Shown here: piece by piece, positions 1 through 9,796 of the stretch
Numbering within the stretch: position 1 is the first letter of the stretch
Layout: each line of letters begins with the position of its first letter
Translations under genes and position numbers: made by a program
Source of the DNA: Fomes fomentarius
Lineage: Eukaryota; Basidiomycota; Agaricomycetes; Polyporales; Polyporaceae
Reading direction: 5' to 3'
Length of the DNA: 64,000 bases
Assembly: GCA_022606135.1 (NCBI GenBank)
Contig: JABYQN010000014.1
Coordinates: 806,001-870,000 of the forward strand
The notes under the pieces: generated by a model
Seen by the model: only the letters and a program-made list of their open reading frames with translations
Database searches by the model: none
What the model was told of the DNA's origin: nothing

Positions 1-1471
1 ACCACATGAGACGGAGATAGTACTGACCTGGTGTCCTTCGAGCCCTTTACCCCTTTCCTCCCGGCATCGAGCCTGGGAACAAGTGAATCGATCTTGGTCA
101 CTACCTCGTCGTTGAACTGGTACCACTCCTGGTTCCTATACAGGCACAACACATGAGCTACCCGCGTGGACCATGACCGATGATTGTGCGCACCGTACGT
201 CGAATACCTGCGCCTCATAATGACCGTGGTAGGCGCTTGTATGCGGGAGAACACCACGAAGTTCATACAGGTTCTTGCTTGCCTTCGTGTGCTTCTTCTT
301 GCGCTGTTTACGGTCCTCGTCGGGGCCAATGAACCTGTCCATATCAATGAAGGTGGGTATCAGGATGGTCTGCTTCGACGTCTTGCGCTCCATCGATGAG
401 AGGTCGTAAGCGAAGCGGAGGAGAGAGAAATGCAGGACTGGTGGGAGCTCGCGGAGTCCAGTGTACCGTTTGGCGTCTTGTAGACTGTCGCATCGCTGGC
501 ATAGATACCTAGGGTGCGTACTCGTTAACGACTCTTCCTGCGGCGTAACAGGATTCATATACTTGTTGTCACCGGAGAGAATCTCTGGCTCTAGAAGGGC
601 ACCTAGGCGATCCTCGTGCGTTGCATTGTTCTGAGATGATATGAGCAACACGAGAAAGCACTGATTGTCATATGATACCCACTTCGAGATTGACCTCGAA
701 ATCAGAGTCTCGCTCTGAGCGTCGTTGGCAGTTTGGACAGACCGTATTGTAGACCAGTTTGCCTTGGAACTGTGCAGGCATCAGCACACCAAGATCGTGA
801 AGGAACATTTCAGATTCACCTGATTAGGTATCAGCGACTGCAGTTCTGGATTCTGCTGTTTCCTGAACTCGTTGTCAAGATGAGCCATGAACAGTTTAGA
901 GAACCTGGGAGAGTTATCAATGATGGAGTTTATACAACGTGCTAGCAACGCCACGTACTCCTGAGCGTCTTGTTGCTCTGTGGCGCGCAGTTTCAAGCTC
1001 TCAACCAGCTTAACTCAGACTGGGTTGAAAGCAGTCAAGACGCTGTGTTGCATGGCAACAAAGGTCACTTGCAGTTGGAAGATCTGAGATTCCTAGAATA
1101 GATTTAGAGGTATGCTCCGTAAGTGCCGAGAAGAAGTACCCACTCCGAATGAATGCTGCGCGTCTTGAGTGGGTTGACATGCATAGACACCCTTGCGGAA
1201 TGGTATTTCCTGAAACCAGACCTACACGACGGTGCATCAGATCATGCGTGTGATCACCACAGTGATTCTCTTACTTGTAGATAGGCATTCGCATAACAAG
1301 TAGCCCCAAAATTTCTAGGAGTCAATGAGAATCGCAGTGAGCGAGGAAGATGCGGTAACGGCCTACCTTCAGGCCTATCGGAGTGTATCCATCTCTTGAT
1401 CTACAAGAGGGTTTACCCGATAGATTTGCTTTGATGTATGCCTCGTGGGCGTCATCTTCGCCCCGCCCCAT
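1..1471 (-). CDS. USP48-like ubiquitin carboxyl-terminal hydrolase, 3'-truncated by window edge, disrupted
   Basis: Deubiquitinating cysteine protease of the USP/UBP family, closest in layout to USP48. Seen on the minus strand: the Cys box NFGATCYANAYLQ at about 1275-1313 (catalytic Cys codon 1296-1298), then VWFQEIPFRKGVYACQP, the QQDAQE box, a zinc-ribbon CPNCQRRSE, the YLCQRCDSLQDAKRY segment, the His box SAYHGHYEAQVFD (His codon 220-222) and WYQFNDE, which supplies the third catalytic residue. Short introns join these pieces in frame. Two faults remain: an in-frame TGA at 1015-1017 between FNPV and VKLVESL, and a one-base frame mismatch just before the Cys box (about 1311-1318). The ATG at 1469-1471 is the first in frame with a family-like segment (AYIKANLSGKP), but upstream exons are possible. 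The gene continues past base 1. Family assignment is firm; whether it is functional is not. Confidence 0.8.
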
Positions 1472-1859
1472 CTCAGGTGATCCCACTTACAACCTCAATG
1501 CTAAAGGGGCTTACCAGCATCCTTCGCCGTCCACTTTTTTCCCTCTGAGTTGACTGTCTTACTCTCTCGTAAATATATCTATGCCTTGTATCTGAAACAA
1601 TGAGCGAAAGAAGGCGCCCCTAATCTTTACGACGTCGACGTCACTTCCTCCCAACTGCCGCGAATGAGACCGCGCCAGAGCCGGGGCTCGATGGACGTGG
1701 ACCTTTCGGGTGGTGAGAGCGCGCCAGGATGGTCGCGGAGGCTGGGGTCTGGGTGGTGGAGGGGGCAGCCTGCTGGGCGCCAGTGGAGGAGTTCCGAGTC
1801 GAGAAGAGCCGGCGCCGGGCTCTGCAATCTGTGGTGACTAGAAGCTAGCTGAGGAAGAT

Positions 1860-1881
1860 GAACGTTCAACGTTCAACGTTC
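1860..1881. repeat. Short tandem repeat (AACGTTC)3
   Basis: Three perfect copies of a 7-bp unit, AACGTTC, followed by a partial, shifted copy ending in CAGTACGTTCAGTAC. It lies between the disrupted protease gene and an AT-rich block. No function is evident. Confidence 0.8.
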
Positions 1882-1967
1882 AGTACGTTCAGTACTCAGT
1901 CGTGACACGTGCCGCTTAATCAGCTGGGTCGAATTGTCCGATGCCGCCGGCCTGTTTACCATATTTC

Positions 1968-2131
1968 TACAATCGCCCCTTCACCATAATATTACCATAT
2001 TCCGACATAGGAATGTAGAAGCCTTTATATGATGGCATTGTATGATTCCTGTGAGGCGTTTACCAGGTTTCTAAAGCCTTTTAGACGTAGCTTCTCAGTA
2101 TCTATACCATAATGCGAGACGGGCGATTGTA
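1968..2131. repeat. Inverted repeat pair bounding about 164 bp
   Basis: TACAATCGCCC at 1968-1978 is matched exactly by its reverse complement at 2121-2131. Flanking bases show weaker palindromic similarity, with CATAAT-type words on both arms. The enclosed DNA is AT-rich and non-coding. This is compatible with a small non-autonomous element (MITE-like), but I saw no clear target-site duplication, so the call is tentative. Confidence 0.35.
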
Positions 2132-2614
2132 ATAAGCATCATCAAGATCTTGTGGTCTTAATTACCATATGAATACAAAGAGAGCGCTCGGCTTGAGGTA
2201 GTTGTTCCGAAAAATTTGCTTACAAAACCCCCCCGTAATTGTGCCCCTCCCCACGTACAGCTATTGTAATCCAGGTAAACAATCGCCGTTGGGCACCTAT
2301 TGTAAACCAATGTTAACCCCTATAGTAAAGGATATAGTATGCAACATTTACCACTTGTTCCTGATTTCAAACCGGGGCTACTGTAAGATCTTTCTGAAGA
2401 TTGTTTACAGTAAGACGCCCGGTAATACGGTGATGGATTTCAAACTAGCCTTACAGTATTAATTACCATAGTAGGGTCCAGACTATCCTAAGTTTCACCC
2501 TGTGCCAGGTGCAGCTGCGCGGGCATGCACTTGTTCTCCCGTTTTCCTCACAACTTGCTTTCTTCCTCCCACAATCCGTTCACCCACTTTCATTATCAGA
2601 ATACCGCGCTCGCT

Positions 2615-3403
2615 ATGGAGGACCCAGCCAAGGAGATCGCCAGCGTCACCGTACTCGTTACTGCTGCCGTAAATCCAGAGATCCAGACACAGACAGTGCT
2701 CAGGTGAGTAGGTGGCCCTCGGTTCTCGCGCATATAGTGACCTTTTTGGCCCACACTCCAGGTATTATGCCCCCGACCTGAAGTTCCGCCATCCGATCTG
2801 CGCCGTCTTCGGGGGCCGAATGCACGCGAGGCCATGCTTGCCATCCTGCGATGGTATCGCATCATGTCCCCGACCCTCAGCGTACGCGTGAACGGCGTGA
2901 CCTACGACAAGGAGAAGAACTCGATGTTCCTTGATGTCACGCAGACATTCCATATCCGTTGGTCACCTTTCAATCCCGCTCCTGCGCGGTAAGTTCACTC
3001 CGCTTGGTGTAACACACCGACCTCATCCCGCATTTCCCCCAAAATCAGCCTCGTTGTGCGCCTCACGCTCCGCCCGCAAGCTTCATCTACCGATCCATCG
3101 AAGACGGTCTATGTCATAGCAGAGCAGGAGGACTTCTACCACCCAGAAGATCTCGTTGCGCTCATCATTCCCCCACTCATCCCTCTCGTACGTTTCCTGC
3201 TTCAGGTCGCGACCTTCGCGTGCTGGTTCTGGGTCAGCGTGTTCTCTAGGGTGTTTGGGTACTGGACTGTAAGGAGCGGGGAGGGCGGCAAAGGCGTTGA
3301 CATTCGCCCTGAGGGCGAGCCTCTTCCGCCTGTTAGTCAGAACGAGGAGATAGAGCTGCAGGAGCGGACGACCACCAAGGGGAAGAACAAGAAGACGGAT
3401 TGA
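2615..3403 (+). CDS. SigF-like NTF2-fold protein with C-terminal membrane segment, frameshifted
   Basis: Matches the Agaricomycete family annotated as SigF-like NTF2-like domain proteins. Three exons: 2615-2703, 2762-2988 and 3049-3403, with consensus GT-AG introns. Exon 1 begins MEDPAKEIASVTVLVTAA. Exon 2 carries DLKFRHPICAV, then REAMLAILRWYRIMSP and FLDVTQTFHIRWSPFNPAPAR, both hallmarks of the family. Exon 3 carries AEQEDFYHPEDLVALIIPP followed by a hydrophobic segment (about 3175-3255) and a charged tail ending KGKNKKTD. The frame changes between RHPICAV and REAMLAI, at or next to the five-G run 2811-2815; one missing base there restores the family sequence. NTF2-like folds bind small ligands or act as enzymes; the substrate here is unknown. 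The protein is probably membrane-anchored through its C-terminal part. Confidence 0.75.
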
Positions 3404-3827
3404 GAGCGCTAGGAGGCGATGATGGACGCGTCCAACATACTTGTATTGTTTGGTTTGATCATCTGTGGTTGTATAGCATGTGTTCCAACCGCAGGGAGTT
3501 CCAACTGCAGGATCACATCGCCCACACGCTGGCGGCGTACAAAGCCTTTATGTTATCCCTGACTGAGCTGACATCCTATGGTCTATTGGAATGGTATGAA
3601 CGGGTCGCTCGGATTCAAGGCAGGCCAACAATCTGTCAGCGCCGCATCGCTCAGAGCCTTTCCCTCCAGCAAGTCCTTGAACATCTCTGTCTGGTCCATC
3701 GTCAAGCCAGCACCATATCACATGATCGTCGCCAGCGCGGGACAGATATAGTTGCGTGATATGACATGGTACGTGTATGAAGAGGCATTCGCAACGTTGA
3801 TTTGAATGGGCGTTACATAGTCGCACT
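3404..3827. other. Convergent intergenic region
   Basis: Lies between the 3' ends of two converging genes. Open frames exist on both strands but none shows family similarity or a usable intron structure. It probably holds the two 3' UTRs. Confidence 0.5.
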
Positions 3828-4629
3828 CTACGCTTGCTGATCTTGAACATCAACTTGAGAAGCACCGGCCGCCTTCAACGTTCGCAAATACTGTGACAAC
3901 AGCGACATACGAAGTGCCTGAACCTCCTATGTGGGACGTTACTGGGCAATTCTGACTTGCAGCAAAGTGCACACTTACCTTCCTCTCGTCCTCTCGATAG
4001 AATGGGGGTCTGATACAGGACTTGGAAAGCACCTCGAATTCCATGTCCTCCAGCTTGAACCCTGCACGCAAGCGTGCGTCGTCGTCGGGCAGCATCGCAT
4101 TTGCCGCTTCAATGAACGTAGTGATGCCAATGACGTCGAGTTCATTCGGAGTGTTCCTCGCCCAGCGTTGGTACTGTTTGAAGGCGCCGGTTTGGACATA
4201 GTATATGTCTTTCGTTCGGTCGGTAGCCTCGTCCTCCACCATAAAGGCTAAGAGGATGATTGTCCATCAGTCAGTAGGGAGGTGAATGAGCAACGACGTA
4301 CAGGAGATGATTTCGACCTTTGCTCTGATCTCCGGCTGGGCGGCGTCACGAATGTCTCTAAACGCATCCAAGCAATCATGGAAGAGCTCCCATCGGGCCA
4401 CCCATTCCATGGATGGCTGGCCCTCCACAGGCGGTTGTGGCGTGTAGGACCTCTCAACCAACCAAGTGAGTCCAGCACCATCCACAAGGTATCGTCGCAG
4501 AGCTTCAGCGGGAATAACATATCCAGTGGTATATCCTTCAGACATGAGTAGTATAAGCTGCAAGGCGGTCGGTGATCGACAGTGACAATCCGCAAGTACG
4601 TAGGGAAGCGCTGTTGATGACGTCATCAC
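3828..4629 (-). CDS. Unknown protein, three exons
   Basis: I do not recognise the family. The reading is coherent: exon 1 runs from the ATG at 4627-4629 to about 4302 (…AALRRYLVDGAG is not claimed as a motif; the clearest stretch is RRYLVDGAGLTWLVERSYTP), an intron of about 54 nt, exon 2 (…MVEDEATDRTKDIYYVQTG to YREDERK), a second intron, and a short last exon YLRTLKAAGASQVDVQDQQA ending in TAG at 3828-3830. Both introns have GT-AG ends and rejoin in frame. The protein looks soluble, largely helical and acidic. The first 40 nt or so after PY could be another small intron. No domain, signal peptide or membrane segment is visible. Confidence 0.55.
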
Positions 4630-5150
4630 TTCGGCTATAAGTATTTGCTAGTGGACACCGTCTGCTACTACTAGTGCTGCGCGATAGCACCGTCAGGCAG
4701 TCGAGCGCATACATTATAGCCTTCGAAAGAAACAGAGAACGTTGGAGGTGTTATTGGGAATTGCTTTGGAGGGGGATACACGCCCCGCACAGTCATCACT
4801 TGGTTCCGCCAGTGAAGCCTATCGATGGCGTTGGCATAGCATGTATACACATGCTGGTAGATGTGGCGCGGAGTATTTTGTGAACGACATCATGATGCAA
4901 TGGTACAGTCTGAAGGGACATGGAGGCCAAAGATGATAACAACATAAGCAGAGCCAGAGAGATTATGGTTGCGCGGACAAGTCCACCTGGGGAACTCGAA
5001 GGAGCGTCCGACCAACGTTTGTATGGTGAACGTCGAGCTTCTGTCGGACTAAATCCCGACGTTTTGCAGCTGACTGCTGGGTGGAGAGGCGTGGCAGCAG
5101 TGGTCGGAACTCGGCTTGCCCTGCCGCAGTGGTAATACAGAGTCATAGCC
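4630..5150. other. Intergenic, nothing recognised
   Basis: Small open frames on both strands are of low quality and overlap. No family motif, intron pattern or repeat stands out. Confidence 0.5.
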
Positions 5151-6392
5151 CTAGTCAACATCAGTATCAGTCTCCCGTCGGCTAATAGTTGTAGCCAATC
5201 CCTGGGCCTTCACGTTCCGGAGTCTAGATATCGCACGAAGGGGAGAAACGCGTATTGATCGCCTGTCATGCCCGTTTTTTGCGTGCGACATGTCCAGGAC
5301 GAGTGTGATGCGGCGTAATTCTTCTCTGGAGAACACAGCGTCGAACTCGACCTATTGGCTGTCTACACCGGGGTCGTCAAGAGTGCTGTCTCCATCATCG
5401 GGGTCAGCAAGGGCGCTGTCCACGGCGACGAATGTGACAGAGATTGTGTGTACTGTGGGTGGTAGATGTGGGATGATCTCGGCGTGGCTGCGTAGGAGCT
5501 TGAATATCGAGAGATCAGCCTGGGGATGTGCGAACTCGTCACGCACAGAAGGGACATACCTAAGACGCGGCCTCGGAGCAAGCGGTCGGAGCCGTGAAGA
5601 GGCCAAGGATGACGCGTCTAAAGCATTCAGACGGGTCCAGGGTCGTGAAAACACCGCCTGCCTGGTCAATGTACGGCCAATTAAGCACGTCATCATCAAA
5701 CGAAAACAATGTCTCCCGCGTCCGCGTCTCCGCCACTAGCTTTGCGAGCGCCAACGAGATATCTAACGCAGAGGGTTACTCAACCGCCGGGTGCACGGGA
5801 TAGCGCAGCACGTCCATACCCGCGTCGACGCTGACATGAATGAAGACGGAGAGCACGAGCCGTCGGATGAACGCGGAGAGGCCGAGGAGGCGGAAGAGGA
5901 GTTGTGTCTCAGGCTGTGGCACGCAGATATTCTGAGCTCTTCTATCCCGCGGAACCGCAGTATGTGGACGTCCTGGAAGAGGAGGTCGTTGCTAAGATCT
6001 GATAGGGCGAGCGAGCGCAAGTGCGGGAGTGCGGTGAAGAGCGTGTCCAGTTCGGGGAGGCAAACGCACTGCCCAAGGAGCTCAATCAAGAGTACGTGGC
6101 ATTCCACGTCAGGTGTGCTCGTGAGGAACACGATGCCACGGTGGTACGCAGCGGTGGGGCGTAGGTTGCTAAGCGAGAACCTCCGGAAGAGGTGGTGTCG
6201 GCTCGAAGCAAGCCATGCGCGGCAGACCAGTGCGCAGGAGTATAAGGAACGTTTGTCGTAGTGCAGGTAGTCGATGATTGCGTCTGTAATTTCTCCGAGT
6301 AGCCTGGAAGGATGATTTCGCGGTGTTGAACTTGTAGTGCGGTGCTCCTGCCAACTGCTACTGGTAGCAGCAGTGCTACTGTGCCAATTCAT
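5151..6392 (-). pseudogene. F-box protein gene, decayed
   Basis: Start ATG at 6390-6392 (MNWHSS). The F-box is clear: RLLGEITDAIIDYL, then SCALVCRAWLASSRHHLFR, an adaptor motif that normally binds Skp1 in SCF ubiquitin ligases. The repeat-like region that follows (LPELDTLFTALPHLRSLALS, FRGIEELRISACHS) fits the large Agaricomycete F-box family. Faults: a one-base shift near 5898-5925 (the sense frame resumes with LLFRLLGLSAFIRRLVLS), TAG at 5560-5562 at an intron edge and TAG at 5352-5354 inside a stretch that otherwise reads on as VFSREELRRITLVLDM. Introns at about 5779-5835 and 5520-5560 are plausible. With three lesions it is most likely a pseudogene, although assembly error could account for part of this. 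Confidence 0.65.
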
Positions 6393-8029
6393 CAACCACA
6401 AGGAACGTTCTGTGGCCAACGTAAAAGGAACGTACTCGGGATAACGGGAAACTGAACAAGGTTCGATGTCTGTCTTGATGTGGTCTGGTGGTGGTGGTTG
6501 TCCAACAAGGCTCGAACTTAGGTGGTAATGCCGAAGTGTCATGCGTCGTCACGCGTCACACTCCGCACCTCGACAGTCCCAGAATGGCAAGTGCGAGTCC
6601 GCAGCCAGCCTGAATCGTCCCGGCTATGTAGAACTTGAAGTTGAACTTGTTCAAGCTGATGTTGATTCTTCACCACCGTCCACATATATCATTCCTTGTA
6701 CTGCGGCAAACGCTCCGGGGAGAGGAACTGAGGTTGCTCAGCGGACAGCGCCACGCAACATGTTCAACTAGCGGGGGCCGCCGGCGGTGCCACTCAGCTT
6801 GCTGGTCACATCCGAACAAAGTTGAATCTCCATTCCGGGTCCGACTAGGCGAAGCACCCACTATGTGGATGACTGGTAACCACTTGCTCATTGCCAGATT
6901 CGCTCCGCCGCAGCATGAGAATCAAAGTCGTAGACATCCAGCCCAAGCAGACTTCAACCGTGGGTGCCACAGTGGACTGTTGGGGAAGGCCTTGTCCTCC
7001 CACTGGTACGGCATCCCGCCTGGGTCCAAGTCACATTCATCGCTCTGCACAGAAGTTATACGAGCGGACGCAATTAGATGATGGTCAGAGAACGAGGGTG
7101 ATGGTGATCCACTGCTGGGGAGGCCTGTAACGCTGTGGCGTGCGTGACTGCTCCAAGTGGATGCGGCAGTTGAGGTTGAGATTATCAGTTTGAGAAGTCC
7201 AGCGGAACCGCCTCCCAGCACAGCCTATTTGTATCCACCTTCCTTGCGCGGGCCGCACTTTGAATTCAGCATCTCATCGAGGAAACGAAGTTCCGGACTC
7301 GGGGTACTAGTAGATATTCAACCACATGGCTACGATACCGACGAAGTGGCGTGGAGGAGGACTCTTGAATGAACTCACCTCAGGTTCGGCCGCCCCCTCA
7401 ATCAGTGATCATGGTATATGATACAATTCCATTGCTGGTAACACTACTCGAAGATGTACATGTACATGCAGACTGTCAAATTAGCGCTCCCGTGCCTGGG
7501 AGCAATGTCCGAACGAAGGGCTATGAACTACAGTGGGCAGAGTCAGAATGAGTCAGGGATGCTAGGGTAGGCACCGGATCCGTGAAAGAGAGGGATGGTG
7601 TCGCGCCCGCGACCTATGGATACAATCGCGCTGGGAAGGGATAGAGCCGGGTCGAGAACGAAGGGAAGATTCTAGGATACGATAGATAGCGTTTCTCGGG
7701 TACTGTAGAAGAGAAGGGGTGCGGATGTCCATGAACGAATGGTGGTACAGATTGCTGGCAATGCGGGAAGGTTCAGCCGAGTCAATAAATAGGGGACCTG
7801 TTCTTGAAACCCGATAGAAATGAGAGTCGTGGGTCGGCCGCGAACGGTTCAGGTTGAGCGGGGGTATTGGAGGAAATGAGTCGAACGCGAAACGGGACTC
7901 GCTCGGCTTCCGAAGGTGAGCTTCGGGCATGTAGAGCTGGCTGCGGGAGGCATGCATGCAATGAGTACGCAGTCGAAACAATGCAGCGCAGCAGAGCCAG
8001 GACTTACGATCATGATCGCAGTGGGACAT
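6393..8029. other. Intergenic, nothing supported
   Basis: About 1.6 kb without a convincing gene. Several 70-150 codon open frames are compositionally random. The right end probably holds the 3' UTR of the small secreted protein gene. Confidence 0.5.
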
Positions 8030-8332
8030 TTACTCGAGCCAGTCCATTTCCAGAGGAGGGATGCCAGTGGTCGCAGCGGGAGGGGTAGTACCAGTGGCCG
8101 TAGTAGGGCCATGGCCAGGTCCTAGAAACGAATGGTAGATGGGTAAGCTGGTGCGAGGAGAATGGACAGCGCGTCGCTTACCGTAGGTGAACGCGAAGGA
8201 GATCGAAGAAGTAACAGCATCGCCCGGAGACACTGGCGCGGCATCGTCTCGCGGGATGGGACCTGCGAGCACAGGAGAGGAGATGACGAGCGAGAGGAGG
8301 GCGAAGACTGCGACAGCGAAGAAGCGGGCCAT
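8030..8332 (-). CDS. Small secreted protein
   Basis: Two exons, 8182-8332 and 8030-8121, joined across a GT-AG intron of 60 nt to give about 80 residues. The N-terminus MARFFAVAVFALLSLVISSP is a classic signal peptide, with likely cleavage after VLAG. The mature part is about 57 residues, Pro/Thr/Gly-rich and free of cysteine, ending PPLEMDWLE. It has the size and form of fungal small secreted proteins. No family is recognised and no CaaX ending is present, so it is not a mating pheromone precursor of the usual type. Confidence 0.6.
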   Translation of the reverse strand: MARFFAVAVFALLSLVISSPVLAGPIPRDDAAPVSPGDAVTSSISFAFTYGKRRAVHSPRTSLPIYHSFLGPGHGPTTATGTTPPAATTGIPPLEMDWLE

Positions 8333-9796
8333 TGTTATTGTGGATGTGGAGAGTGGGACGAGTGTTATGTAGAGGATGTGCGAAGAGGTGTTCGGAGCTG
8401 GGGTGCTGAGTTGTGAGATGAGGACTCGGAGCAGCCTGAGGGACTGTTATATACGTACCAGGATTGGACTGCGGCAGAGCCTCTACAAGGTACGTTCTCT
8501 GACTCGTACAGAGTCAAAACTCCAGCGCAATCTAGATTCCCCCTAAGCCGACTACGTGCAGTCACCCTCTGCACAGCGGCAGTTCAGAGCCTCGCCATAG
8601 CTCGTAGCAGCCGTCGCCACGAATGGAAAGGCATGACGGCTGCGATGCCCGTATGTCGACATGATACCGGGGCTGGAATACAAGGTATCTTCGATATGCA
8701 AAAAACACGCACTGCAATATCAAGTGTCAAGCCGGCGGGAGAACGGGGCCCATCATGATGTACCTCAGATTGCTTGCGTTGGGGGGAAGCGACTTCGAAC
8801 GCGTATTGACATGTGCATAGCCTCCGAGGCCCCGACATGTCTTTGACGTGCGCGCCCTGCTACATATGGACAGCCGCCCCTTGGAACCCATCAAATTCAG
8901 GTGTGTGAGATAGGAGGCTGGTGTTTCCGCTTCCCCCGGTGTCCAACTGCAGAGCTTCACCCAACTAATGTGACAGCTCCGGCGGGAGAAGACAGATTCA
9001 TGTTGAAGGACGCCCTGAGCGTAATGGCCAGGAGCGTGATGAGGTCGAGCGTGCGCGCAATGTATTACCAGGAACGAGGGTGGGTAGCAGCTGCCATCCA
9101 GCAGCCGATTGTCACTGAGGGACGTATGATTGTGTGCATAGGAACTCACCGGATTGTTGGCGAAGTGAGCAGGCACCTCAACACGGGTGTCACTGCGTTC
9201 TTGCCACCGGAAGGGCAGTACAAGGACTCGACTTGACTTCGATGAGCTTGCGTCAACGGGAGTCAGATACGTTCATGGCAAACCAATGCCGACTGTAACG
9301 GGAATGCGGTCCCGTGTTCGTCGCGGTCCTCGAAGCAGGGGACACGACATTGCGCGCGACATGCCGACGTGTCGCGGCGAGTCGCTGACACACCTGACAG
9401 CCCCTCCCCGCCGGCTTTGTGGCGGTGCTGAACAGCGGATCCAGTGCAGTCATCATTCTCGTTCGAGTGACGAACATACTACATCAAACGATGCGTGCTG
9501 AAACTGGAACTGGTAGGTGGCACCAGGTCGTATGCCTGTGTCGGACAGTTAATGCATAGTTTTAGTTGGATAGACGACGGACCTGGGATCACGTATCATC
9601 ATCACATATAGTGTACCGCGGAGCAACAAATGCTGGGGCGATTACGTCAATAATTGCGTTACGATATATTCTAAAAGACCAATGTCCACTGTCCAACAAA
9701 GCACAGGCGCAGGATCGCTCCGCAATGAGTCCAAGATCCGAGAAGAATGGTATGGCGCCGCGACCATTCCAGGGCGGCACGGCCAGCCGCCACACC
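8333..9796. other. Intergenic, nothing supported
   Basis: No gene with motif or splice support. The first 100 bp upstream of 8332 contains TATATACG-like bases around 8447-8454 that could serve the small secreted protein. The right end probably holds the 3' UTR of the GH79 gene. Confidence 0.45.

Larger units (their letters stand above)
1472..2614. other. Intergenic, AT-rich stretch with short repeats
   Basis: No supported gene. Around 1500-1560 there may be 5' exons of the neighbouring protease that I could not place. 1860-1881 holds three direct copies of AACGTTC, followed by a degenerate ACGTTCAGTAC repeat. 1950-2475 is AT-rich and dense in TTACCATA- and TTGTAA-like words, with an 11-bp inverted pair (see the repeat entry) and two direct copies of TTAATTACCATA at 2158-2169 and 2459-2470. 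Confidence 0.6.

Noticed and set aside
1085..1135. In-frame TAG in the USP48-like gene taken as a second nonsense codon
   Set aside because: It falls at the end of a good GT-AG intron (GTGGGT…TTCTAG) between HSFG and ESQIFQLQVTF, so it is spliced out.
1627..1869. 80-codon minus-strand open frame upstream of the USP48-like gene
   Set aside because: His/Pro/Ser-rich composition, no splice link to the protease exons and no family similarity.
7562..8029. 155-codon minus-strand frame downstream of the small secreted protein
   Set aside because: Begins exactly where the secreted protein ends, has random composition and probably lies in its 3' UTR.
8727..9176. 149-codon minus-strand frame
   Set aside because: No motif, no introns in phase, high His/Ser content typical of chance frames.
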